A DNA stretch of 64,000 nt from Bacteroides cellulosilyticus. Lineage in GTDB: Bacteria; Bacteroidota; Bacteroidia; Bacteroidales; Bacteroidaceae. The notes under the pieces are model-generated. The model was not told the DNA's origin and searched no databases. It saw only the letters and a program-made list of their open reading frames with translations. The DNA lies in NCBI RefSeq assembly GCF_020091405.1, contig NZ_CP081903.1, positions 868,001 to 932,000 on the forward strand, read 5' to 3'. Positions 43,678 through 52,130 of the stretch are shown one piece after another; positions within the stretch are counted from its first letter, which is position 1; every line of letters begins with the position of its first letter. The position numbers and the translations under genes are program-made.

Positions 43678-44772
43678 TCACAAGTCATCCATACTTTTCA
43701 GCTCTGTAAGCCCTTCATATGCGAGTTCTAATCTACTCAATGTAAAATTATGCAATCCCAGACCTCCTTCAGACCCCGAATTTATCAGAAAATAGTTACT
43801 ATCTTTTTTAAAATATCCCGCCCCAACCCTTATCACAGCCTTAAACAGCATATTACGCATCAGATGTAGCCAAAAACGTGGTATGAAATTCTCCGGCAGA
43901 GGTTTTATTTCCTGATATCCTTCTATTAATGCATTCATCTCTTCCTTTGAGTGGAAACAAGCCATAAGTGAAATATCATCAGTAGGATCTCCTGAAATAG
44001 TATCGTCCCAATCAATCACAGCCTTTATGCAATCTTCCGTACCAAGCACATTCCATAAAGCCAGATCTTTGTGTACAAGACATCCACGTGAAATATCCAA
44101 GAATTTCAAATTAGCCACAACTGCTCCTAAAAAGCTATCAGCTTTCTCCTTTGTCAGAAAACTGTGCTGCACCAAGAAATCAAAATGCTTCTCTATATTC
44201 AGCATATAATAGTCACGATAAGTGGAATGCAGTCCTTCTAAACGTCCGTCGACACGCAAAATATCAGAATTGTATGGCCCAAAACCGTCCGTTGAAATAC
44301 TTTGCCATCGGGCTATATAAGTACCTAGTTCACGCATCACAGTTCTCGTTTGCAGTTTATGAGATTTATAAATCCTATTCAAATCTGAGAATTCGACGTT
44401 TTCCATAATCTGCCAGGCAAAATCATATTTAATGCGAGATGAATCTACAGCGTATATGTTAGGGGTTGGAATTCCAATATCATGCACTCTATTTATAATG
44501 GTGGTTTCAACCTCCATATAGTCATCTTTCTCCGGTCCGTTCTCAACTCTCACGAAGTAGCTTTCATTATTCCTTGAAGCTAAAAACGTTAGATGGTTTC
44601 CTTGTCCTCCAGCTGAGGATAAAGAAAAATGTTCGCTTCCGAAATAATTGGTTAGTAACACCCCCAGTTCTTCCTGAACCTCTCTTGCATTCCCCTCATT
44701 ACCTTCTTTGATTGCAAAAAAGGCCGAAGGACGATCACACTTCCAATAATAAATATTTTTTCTTGTTCCCAT
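43678..44772 (-). CDS. APH-family small-molecule kinase
   Basis: 364 aa from the ATG at 44772. The open frame also reaches a TTG at 44793, but the ATG is one base after the TGA of the transporter gene (44776-44774), a better coupled start. Aminoglycoside-phosphotransferase fold: SAGGQGNHLTFLASRNNESYFVRVENG, the Brenner-type HKDLALWNVLG (catalytic Asp and Asn), and VIDWDDTISGDPTDD (metal Asp). Many such genes phosphorylate sugars, choline or homoserine rather than antibiotics. Context (transporter before, aldolase after) points to a sugar-acid kinase; I do not claim antibiotic resistance. Confidence 0.8.
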   Translation of the reverse strand: MGTRKNIYYWKCDRPSAFFAIKEGNEGNAREVQEELGVLLTNYFGSEHFSLSSAGGQGNHLTFLASRNNESYFVRVENGPEKDDYMEVETTIINRVHDIGIPTPNIYAVDSSRIKYDFAWQIMENVEFSDLNRIYKSHKLQTRTVMRELGTYIARWQSISTDGFGPYNSDILRVDGRLEGLHSTYRDYYMLNIEKHFDFLVQHSFLTKEKADSFLGAVVANLKFLDISRGCLVHKDLALWNVLGTEDCIKAVIDWDDTISGDPTDDISLMACFHSKEEMNALIEGYQEIKPLPENFIPRFWLHLMRNMLFKAVIRVGAGYFKKDSNYFLINSGSEGGLGLHNFTLSRLELAYEGLTELKSMDDL

Positions 44773-44773
44773 A

Positions 44774-45745
44774 TCAATGTTTGGATGCTTCAAGTTCTTC
44801 AGGGCTCGATGTAAAACGCCAGATAGTAGCTAATATTCCTCCGATAGCAGTTTGCATGATCGAACAAAATACAGCAGGCACAGCTACAAGCGGCATAAAA
44901 GCAGGAAAACTATTACGAGCAAGTACCGCAGCCAAGCCTCCATTCTGCATGCCAGTTTCACATGCAATAGCCTTTGACATAGGTTTATCATACTTAAAGA
45001 TTCGCCCAAAAGCATAGCCAAGGCCAAAGCCCAGCGAATGGAGTAATGATGCGGCAAGGGCTAATTGACCAGCATATTGAAACAAGAGTTCTTTTCCGTC
45101 AACCATAGCGGGAGCAATAATAGCACCGGATATGAAAACAATAGCCCATGTTGAAACAACAGGACCGGTTTGCCCCAACTTTTCTACAAACTTTGGAAAT
45201 TTATACTTTATAAAGACCCCCAATGATACAGGAATCAATACTACCTGAACCACATTGAGAAACATCCCCCATGCATTTACATCAACATATTGTCCTGCCA
45301 GCAACTTGCAGAGCAGAGGAGTCATAAAAATGCCTAAGACAGTAGATACGGCTGTACTAATTATCGACAATGCAATGTTCGCACGGCCAATATAAGCAAT
45401 CATGTTGGAAGCTGTACCTCCCGGACAACATGCTACCAATATAAGACCTACAGCAAATTCCGCAGGCAATCCCATCGCCATTGCAACAAGCCAGCCAGAA
45501 AGTGGCATGATAGTATACTGTGAAATAGCAGCTATTAGTACCACACGTGGTGTAGCAAATAAAGCTTTGAAATCTTCAACCCGAAGTGTAAGTCCCATAC
45601 TGAGCATAACGACCGCCAATGCCAAGGTCATCCAACTCCCTTTAGTAAACCACATAAATGCACCTGGATATAAATATCCGACTATAAAAGCCAGAATAAT
45701 CCAGATAGCATAAAGGTTAATAAACCATTCAATAATCTTTTTCAT
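44774..45745 (-). CDS. BASS-family (bile acid:sodium symporter-like) transporter
   Basis: 323 aa, about nine or ten membrane helices. BASS motifs: MLSMGLTLRVEDF, CCPGGTASNMIAYIGRAN and ETGMQNGGLAAVLA. The family includes pantoate, pyruvate and bile acid sodium symporters, mostly for organic anions. In this locus it likely imports the acidic sugar product. A perfect palindromic operator at 45786-45801 lies 41 bases before its start, between it and lacI. Confidence 0.85.
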   Translation of the reverse strand: MKKIIEWFINLYAIWIILAFIVGYLYPGAFMWFTKGSWMTLALAVVMLSMGLTLRVEDFKALFATPRVVLIAAISQYTIMPLSGWLVAMAMGLPAEFAVGLILVACCPGGTASNMIAYIGRANIALSIISTAVSTVLGIFMTPLLCKLLAGQYVDVNAWGMFLNVVQVVLIPVSLGVFIKYKFPKFVEKLGQTGPVVSTWAIVFISGAIIAPAMVDGKELLFQYAGQLALAASLLHSLGFGLGYAFGRIFKYDKPMSKAIACETGMQNGGLAAVLARNSFPAFMPLVAVPAVFCSIMQTAIGGILATIWRFTSSPEELEASKH

Positions 45746-45785
45746 GTTTCTATTAGTTTTAAAATTAATATACGGTTAGCAATTT

Positions 45786-45801
45786 ATGCAATCGATTGCA
45801 T
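45786..45801. promoter_or_regulatory. LacI-type operator upstream of the BASS transporter gene
   Basis: ATGCAATCGATTGCAT is a perfect 16-bp palindrome with the CG centre common to LacI/GalR operators. It lies 41 bases before the ATG of the transporter and between it and the lacI stop. It shares the core TGCAATCGATTGCA with 46951-46968. Confidence 0.8.
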
Positions 45802-45869
45802 TGTGGCCTAAATTAAATTGCTAATGGTAATTCACGGTTAATCAAATACTTATGAGGTTTGAATTTTGA

Positions 45870-46898
45870 TTACAGGTACTTACTTTTTAAAGATGACTCT
45901 CTTACTATAAGCTGTGGCTTATATACAATATCTTGATAAGGCATACCAGAGATAGCCTCCAACATTAATCTTGCGGAAGTTTTTCCAATACGATAACTAA
46001 ATTGTTCAATAGAACTCAAAGGTGGATTCAATAAGACATCCCATGGCTCATTCACAAATCCTACAATGGCAATCTCCTGTGGGATTTTAATTCCCTTCTC
46101 AACAAAAACCTCCATTGCCGCTTTAGCTGCAAAGTCTCCCGAAAAGAGTATACCATCAGGCAACTGCTGGTTCTTTTGAGCCGACAATTTAATTGCATAT
46201 TTCCGTCCTTCTTCTTCAGTGGTTAAAGCTGTATGAATATGTTTATTCGTAACTTCTAATCCATAATCACTCATAGCTTGCCTATATCCTCTATCCCGCT
46301 CACTCCATATCGAAACATTTTGTGGACCACGATAAAAGAAAATCCGTTTACAGCCTTGCTCTATAAGATGCTTCGTAGCCTCATAGGCCCCATTATAATC
46401 ATCTTGCACAACACTACTTGTATTTGGAATAGCCATCTTACGATCGAACATAACCAAAGGAATTCCACTTTCGACCAGCGATACATAATGAGAATAATCA
46501 GTCGTTTCAGCAGCAACGGCAGCAATTATGCCTACAACTTTACCTTGACTCAAAGAAGCGATAATTTTCTTTTCACGCTCGAACAAATTACCGGAAGTAG
46601 CTATAATTAGGTTATAACCAGCTTTATATATCTCTGTTTCAACGCCAGCAATAGCCTGAACAAAATAATTACGATCAATGAGAGGCACAATCATTCCTAT
46701 CGTCTTAATTTTACCGGTTTTCAAGGCCACTGCCATTTGGTTCGGTTTATAATTGAGCTCCTTTGCCAATTTATGAACAGCCTCACTTACTTCGCTGCTA
46801 ATTCCCTTATGGTTATTCAGCGCACGCGAAACTGTTGAAGCCGAGATCTTCAATTCTTTAGCAATATCATAAATAGAGACTTTTTTCTTATCCATCAT
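45870..46898 (-). CDS. LacI/GalR-family transcriptional regulator
   Basis: 342 aa. HTH at about residues 7-27 (VSIYDIAKELKISASTVSRALN), hinge and periplasmic-binding-like effector domain (TIGMIVPLIDRNYFVQAIAGVE; GILFSGDFAAKAAMEVF; VGFVNEPWDVLLNPPLSSIEQ). It probably represses the minus-strand cluster and itself by binding the two palindromes sharing TGCAATCGATTGCA, and may affect the divergent susC at 47194. LacI regulators are less common than HTCS or ECF systems in Bacteroides loci, which is noteworthy. The effector is unknown. Confidence 0.92.
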   Translation of the reverse strand: MMDKKKVSIYDIAKELKISASTVSRALNNHKGISSEVSEAVHKLAKELNYKPNQMAVALKTGKIKTIGMIVPLIDRNYFVQAIAGVETEIYKAGYNLIIATSGNLFEREKKIIASLSQGKVVGIIAAVAAETTDYSHYVSLVESGIPLVMFDRKMAIPNTSSVVQDDYNGAYEATKHLIEQGCKRIFFYRGPQNVSIWSERDRGYRQAMSDYGLEVTNKHIHTALTTEEEGRKYAIKLSAQKNQQLPDGILFSGDFAAKAAMEVFVEKGIKIPQEIAIVGFVNEPWDVLLNPPLSSIEQFSYRIGKTSARLMLEAISGMPYQDIVYKPQLIVRESSLKSKYL

Positions 46899-46950
46899 TA
46901 TATTGTATCACTATATGAAAATACTATTGTGCACTGAAAGCTATTACTTC

Positions 46951-46968
46951 ATTGCAATCGATTGCAAT
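46951..46968. promoter_or_regulatory. LacI-type operator between lacI and the divergent susC
   Basis: ATTGCAATCGATTGCAAT is a perfect 18-bp palindrome, 53 bases before lacI and 226 before susC. It is nearly identical to the site before the transporter gene, which supports autoregulation. The rest of the 46899-47193 gap is AT-rich with no recognised elements. Confidence 0.8.
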
Positions 46969-47193
46969 TATAGTGAAATTATAAATAAAACAAACACATC
47001 ACCCTCATATTTAACATCTTTTTTAACGAAAAGGCAATGTTGGCTAAATGAAACATAGGAAGAGAAGATAAATACCTTAAAGATCCTTCCTCCCCCAATT
47101 GTGTTAAAAACCCAAGATTTAAAAGCCCTCGAAATCTTTTTTTCATTTGCATTGTTCTGATGCAATATATCATTCACATAAAAATTTAATGCA

Positions 47194-50100
47194 ATGAAGA
47201 GAAACCTGAACCCTCCTATGAAGAGAGCCCTAAGGCTTAAAAATCTATTCTTGACGGTATGTTTCCTGCTGATAGGTACTGCCGCATTTTCTCAGGAACG
47301 GACCATAACCGGTGTCGTTACCGACTCATTTAAAGAACCGTTGATTGGCGTATCCATTGTGGTACAAGGCACCAATACCGGTGTAGTGACCGGACTGGAT
47401 GGTGATTATTCAATCCAAGTTCCGCCCAATGCTACCCTCGACTTCTCATACGTAGGTATGGAGAAGCAAAGCATTAAAGTAGGCAACCAGAGCGTCATCA
47501 ATGTACAGATGAAAGAAGACTCGCAGATGCTTGCAGAAACAGTGGTCATCGGTTACGGTAGCGCCAAGAAGCGTGACCTGACAGGATCTATCACCAACAT
47601 TAAAGGTGACGAAATTGCCAACAAACCTGTTGCCAACCCACTGTCTGCCCTGCAAGGTAAAGTGGCCGGTGTACAAATCATCAACTCCGGTAAGGCAGGT
47701 GCCGACCCGGAAATCCGCGTACGCGGTACAAACTCTATCAATGGTTACAAGCCCTTGTATGTAGTGGACGGACTGTTCAATGACAACATCAACTTCCTGA
47801 ACCCACAGGATATCGAGTCTATGGAAATCCTGAAAGACCCTTCCTCACTTGCCATCTTCGGTGTGCGTGGTGCCAATGGTGTAATCATCATCACCACCAA
47901 GAAAGCGAAAGAAGGACAGACACGGGTAAACATCAACGGTTCGTTCGGCTTCAAAGCTATCACCAACAAGATTGCAATGGTAGATGCCGATGGCTTCAAA
48001 CTGTTGTATAACGAACAGTTGAGAAATGAAGGCAATCCGGAATATAATTTCTCCGACTGGACAGGTAACACCAACTGGCAGGACGAAATCTTCCAGACCG
48101 GATTCATTACGAACAATAATATCAGCATTACGGGTGCTTCCGACAGGCATAGCTTCTACCTCGGCGCAGGTTATGCCTACGAGCAAGGAAACATCAAGCA
48201 TGAGAAGTACAGCAAGATCACACTGAGCATCAGCGATGATTATAAAGTGACGGACAACTTCAAAGTAGGTTTCCAGTTCAACGGCGCACGCATGCTGCCG
48301 GCTGATTCAAAGAGTGTTGCCACTGCCCTGCGGGCGGCTCCGGTGGCAGAGGTGTATAACAAAGAATATGGATTGTATACCTCCCTCCCCGGCTTCCAAA
48401 AAGCGCAGATGAATAACCCGATGGTGGACGTTGAATTGAAGGCAAATACCACAAAGGCGGAGAACTACCGCGGTTCGGGTAACATATACGGGCAATGGGA
48501 CTTCCTGCAACACTTTCAGTTCAAAGCCATGTTCTCACTGGATTATGCATCGAACAGCACACGGACTTACACGCCGATTATTAAAGTGTATGATGCCAGT
48601 GCCGAAGGTGATATAGCTACACTGGGCACCGGCAAGACCGGAGTGACTCAGGCCAAAGAGACCGAGATGAAAGTGCAGAGCGATTATCTGTTGACTTATA
48701 CCAACTCCTGGGGCGACCATAGCCTGACAGCCACCGCCGGTTTTACCACCTATTATAATAAGCTCGAAAATCTGAATGCCGGACGCACGCAAGGCGTAGG
48801 TCTGATCATTCCGGACAATCCCGACAAATGGTATGTAAGTATCGGCGATGCCGCCACTGCAACCAACGGTAGTACACAATGGGAACGTTCTACAGTATCT
48901 GTACTGGCACGTATTCTCTATAATTATAAAGGCAAGTACCTGTTCAACGGCTCCTACCGCCGCGACGGTTCTTCCGCTTTCTCTTATACAGGAAACCAAT
49001 GGCAGAATTTCTACTCCGTAGGTCTGGGTTGGCTGATGAGCGAAGAGGAATGGATGAAAGGTATCGAATGGCTGGATATGTTGAAACTGAAAGGATCATG
49101 GGGTACGCTGGGTAACCAAAACCTGGATAGAGCCTATCCGGCGGAGCCTTTGCTGACCAATGCCTATTCCGCAGTATTCGGTACTCCGTCCGCCATTTAT
49201 CCGGGCTATCAGCTTGCCTATCTGCCTAACCCGAACCTGCGTTGGGAAAAAGTAGAAGCATGGGAAGTAGGTGCCGAAGCCAACTTCTTCCGCAACCGCC
49301 TGCACTTTGAAGGTGTATATTACAAGAAGAAAACAAAAGACCTGCTGGCAGAAGTTCCCGGTATTTCAGGAACCGTGCCGGGCATCGGCAACCTGGGATC
49401 TATCGAAAACCTGGGTGTGGAACTTGCACTGAGCTGGCGTGACCAGATCGGCGACTGGAATTATAACGTCGGAGCCAACCTGACTACAATTAAGAACAAG
49501 GTATTAAGCCTTGTACAGGACGGATACTCCATCATTGCCGGAGACAAGAGCCAAAGTTATACAATGGCAGGTTATCCTATCGGTTACTTCTATGGCTACA
49601 AAGTAGAAGGTGTTTACCAGACTCAGGAAGAGATTAATAATTCACCGAAGAATAAGCTTGCAACGGTCACTCCGGGTGACTTGAAGTTTAAGGATGTAAA
49701 CGGTGACGGTGAAATCACCACCGCCGACCGTACCATGATTGGTGACCCGACACCTAATGTCACTTATGGTTTCACTCTCGGAGTAGGTTACAAAAACTGG
49801 GAGTTGGCAGTAGACATGATGGGACAAGGCGGTAACCAGATTTACCGTACCTGGGATAACTATAACTGGAGCCAGTTCAACTTCATGGCACAACGCATGG
49901 ACCGTTGGCATGGAGAGGGTACCAGCAATACCCAGCCGTTGCTGAATACGAAACACAGCATCAACAATATGAATTCTGAATACTATATAGAAGACGGCTC
50001 GTTCTTCCGCATCCGCAACGTATCATTGGCTTACAACTTCGACAAGGCGTTGATTTCCAAGATCGGTATGCAGGCACTGAAACTCTATGTGAATATTCAG

Positions 50101-50232
50101 AATCTGAAAACGTGGAAACATAACACCGGATATACACCTGAACTGGGTGGCTCGGCCATTGCCTTCGGGGTGGATGACGGAAGTTATCCGATGCCGGCGA
50201 TTTATACGTTCGGGTTTAACTTAACGTTCTAA
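47194..50232 (+). CDS. SusC-like TonB-linked receptor (beta-glucan locus)
   Basis: 1012 aa. Signal region MKRALRLKNLFLTVCFLLIGTAAFSQ, CarboxypepD_reg-like domain (GVVTDSFKEPLIGVSIVV), TonB-box region (AETVVIGYGSAKKRDLTGS), plug (LQGKVAGVQI, YKPLYVVDGLFN, IESMEILKDPSSLAIFGVRGANGV) and barrel to a final FGFNLTF. It imports oligosaccharides with the SusD encoded 81 bases later. Two tandem hairpins in that gap may set the ratio of the two proteins. The locus continues with GH3 and GH144-like genes. Confidence 0.93.
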   Translation: MKRNLNPPMKRALRLKNLFLTVCFLLIGTAAFSQERTITGVVTDSFKEPLIGVSIVVQGTNTGVVTGLDGDYSIQVPPNATLDFSYVGMEKQSIKVGNQSVINVQMKEDSQMLAETVVIGYGSAKKRDLTGSITNIKGDEIANKPVANPLSALQGKVAGVQIINSGKAGADPEIRVRGTNSINGYKPLYVVDGLFNDNINFLNPQDIESMEILKDPSSLAIFGVRGANGVIIITTKKAKEGQTRVNINGSFGFKAITNKIAMVDADGFKLLYNEQLRNEGNPEYNFSDWTGNTNWQDEIFQTGFITNNNISITGASDRHSFYLGAGYAYEQGNIKHEKYSKITLSISDDYKVTDNFKVGFQFNGARMLPADSKSVATALRAAPVAEVYNKEYGLYTSLPGFQKAQMNNPMVDVELKANTTKAENYRGSGNIYGQWDFLQHFQFKAMFSLDYASNSTRTYTPIIKVYDASAEGDIATLGTGKTGVTQAKETEMKVQSDYLLTYTNSWGDHSLTATAGFTTYYNKLENLNAGRTQGVGLIIPDNPDKWYVSIGDAATATNGSTQWERSTVSVLARILYNYKGKYLFNGSYRRDGSSAFSYTGNQWQNFYSVGLGWLMSEEEWMKGIEWLDMLKLKGSWGTLGNQNLDRAYPAEPLLTNAYSAVFGTPSAIYPGYQLAYLPNPNLRWEKVEAWEVGAEANFFRNRLHFEGVYYKKKTKDLLAEVPGISGTVPGIGNLGSIENLGVELALSWRDQIGDWNYNVGANLTTIKNKVLSLVQDGYSIIAGDKSQSYTMAGYPIGYFYGYKVEGVYQTQEEINNSPKNKLATVTPGDLKFKDVNGDGEITTADRTMIGDPTPNVTYGFTLGVGYKNWELAVDMMGQGGNQIYRTWDNYNWSQFNFMAQRMDRWHGEGTSNTQPLLNTKHSINNMNSEYYIEDGSFFRIRNVSLAYNFDKALISKIGMQALKLYVNIQNLKTWKHNTGYTPELGGSAIAFGVDDGSYPMPAIYTFGFNLTF

Positions 50233-50233
50233 A

Positions 50234-50264
50234 GGGGCGTAGCGCCCCGGCAAGGTTTCCTTGC
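50234..50264 (+). repeat. Two tandem hairpins between susC and susD
   Basis: GGGGCG-tag-CGCCCC (50234-50248) is followed by GCAAGG-ttt-CCTTGC (50250-50264), both with very short loops. They are not followed by a T run and probably act as RNA-processing or stability elements rather than full terminators. Confidence 0.6.
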
Positions 50265-50313
50265 GGCGTACAAGAGTAACTCCATATTATAATAACCATA
50301 ACAACAAAAGATT

Positions 50314-51834
50314 ATGAAGATAAAGAAATATATCCTATCCCTGCTGATTGGCGCGACCGCCCTCTCATTCAGTTCCTGTAATGACTTTCTGGACCGTGAC
50401 CCGCTGGGCCAGTTCACGGAAGACGACGCCCCCAACGCCCTTGTAGGCGGAAAGATATTCAACGTTTACTACCTGATGCGTTCGTATGACATCACCGCAG
50501 GTATTCCCGCTTTCATGGTACACATGGTTCGCAGCGAGGATTCCGAAAAGGGCAGTGATGCCGGCGACGGCGGTAACGAAGCTGCCATGTGGGATGATTT
50601 CGAGTACACAGCCTCCAACGGCCCGTTAGCCGCTTACTGGGGTCAGAACTACAAAATCATCTACCAATGTAATGAAATCTTAGACGACATCGCCAACAGC
50701 GACCATAAGGACGACACCGAATCCATCCGCAACCGTGGCGAAGCCCTCTTCTTCCGTGCTTACTGCTACTTCAACCTGGTACGCGCCTTTGGTGAAGTCC
50801 CCCTAGTGACCATCAAAGTAGTGGAAGCCTCCGATGCCAACGTCCCCAAAACCACTGCCGAAAAGATATACGAACAGATTGACAAAGACCTGACCGAAGC
50901 CGAAAAGTGCCTGCCCTTGAGATGGGACAGCGACTATACGGGACGGCTCACCTGGGGTGCCGCACGTTCCCTGCACGCACGTACCTACATGATGCGTAAC
51001 GACTGGGACAATATGTATACAGCCTCTACCGAAGTCGTCAACTCCGGCATTTATAACCTGAATACTCCGGTTGATAAAGTCTTCACCGTAGAAGGTGAGA
51101 ATTGCGGCGAAAGTATCTTCGAATTGCAATGCGAAGCCACCGATGCTATGAAAGAAGACGGTAGTATCGGCAGCCAGTTCTGCCAGGTACAGGGTGTGCG
51201 CGGAGCAGGCAATTGGGACTTAGGATGGGGTTGGCACATGGCCACCACCCTGATGGGTAAAGCTTACGAACCGGGCGATCCGCGTAAGAATGCTACACTG
51301 CTTTACTTCCGCCGTAGTGATGACGAGCCTATCACAGAGGAAAATACAAACACACCCTACGGTGAATCACCCGTATCTACGGCCATGGGCGCTTACTTCA
51401 ACAAGAAAGCCTATACCGACCCAGCATTGCGCCGCAAGTATACCCGCATGGGCTTCTGGGTAAATATCCGTCTGATCCGCTACCCGGACGTACTGCTGAT
51501 GGCCGCCGAATCAGCCAACGAAAAAGGTTTGATGGGCGAAGCAAGCGGTTATCTGGAGCGAGTACGTGCACATGCCCGCGGCACACTGACCAATGTACTT
51601 CCGAAAGTTGAGTCTCTGGATCAGAGTGTATTGCGTGAGGCTATCCGTCACGAACGCCGCGTAGAACTGGGATTAGAGCCCGACCGTTTCTATGACCTCG
51701 TACGCTGGGGCATTGCGCAAGAAGTGCTTCAGGCTGCCGGAAAGAACTACCAGCCTAAAAATGCACTGTTGCCATTGCCGCAAACAGAGATAGACAAATC
51801 GAACGGTGTATTGGTACAGAATCCGGACTACTAA
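50314..51834 (+). CDS. SusD/RagB-like lipoprotein (beta-glucan locus)
   Basis: 506 aa. Lipoprotein signal ending ALSFSSC, then the SusD start CNDFLDRDPLGQFTEDDA. TPR-like helices include GEALFFRAYCYFNLVRAFGEVPL, and the C-terminus has HERRVELGLEPDRFYDLVRWG and LLPLPQTEID. It binds the glycan at the surface as partner of the upstream SusC. The stop is followed by a 296-base gap with a long hairpin before the GH3 gene. Confidence 0.93.
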   Translation: MKIKKYILSLLIGATALSFSSCNDFLDRDPLGQFTEDDAPNALVGGKIFNVYYLMRSYDITAGIPAFMVHMVRSEDSEKGSDAGDGGNEAAMWDDFEYTASNGPLAAYWGQNYKIIYQCNEILDDIANSDHKDDTESIRNRGEALFFRAYCYFNLVRAFGEVPLVTIKVVEASDANVPKTTAEKIYEQIDKDLTEAEKCLPLRWDSDYTGRLTWGAARSLHARTYMMRNDWDNMYTASTEVVNSGIYNLNTPVDKVFTVEGENCGESIFELQCEATDAMKEDGSIGSQFCQVQGVRGAGNWDLGWGWHMATTLMGKAYEPGDPRKNATLLYFRRSDDEPITEENTNTPYGESPVSTAMGAYFNKKAYTDPALRRKYTRMGFWVNIRLIRYPDVLLMAAESANEKGLMGEASGYLERVRAHARGTLTNVLPKVESLDQSVLREAIRHERRVELGLEPDRFYDLVRWGIAQEVLQAAGKNYQPKNALLPLPQTEIDKSNGVLVQNPDY

Positions 51835-51930
51835 ACAACTCAAGTTACGCAAGCATCAACAAGCCGTGCAACCGCAGAGTTTATCAGAAAAACCTGCGGA
51901 GGCTAAGAAGCTAAGCTGCAAGATTCTTTT

Positions 51931-52016
51931 CTTTCCACCATGAGGAACTTTTCTTTCCACCGTAGAGAAAGTTTCTTTCCATCATGGTGGAAAGAAAAGT
52001 TCTCCATGATAGAAAG
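51931..52016 (+). repeat. Long imperfect hairpin between susD and the GH3 gene
   Basis: A 31-base arm at 51931-51961 (CTTTCCACCATGAGGAACTT at its start) pairs with 51986-52016 with few mismatches, and an extra half-unit TTTCTTTCCATCATGG lies in the loop. Repeated CTTTCCACCATG-like units make the structure. The remaining sequence of 51835-52130 shows nothing else. Confidence 0.65.
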
Positions 52017-52130
52017 AATAAACAGATGCCACTTCCCGGCTTAGCAATAGGTAAGAAAATCCTTAAATGCCGCGGTCGGATTGCTTACGGCAACCCATAC
52101 TCATTTTATTATCTTAAAACATAGAAATAT

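Noticed and set aside
43678..44772. APH-like kinase as an antibiotic-resistance gene
   Set aside because: The context is a sugar transporter and an aldolase, and the fold is shared by many metabolic kinases.
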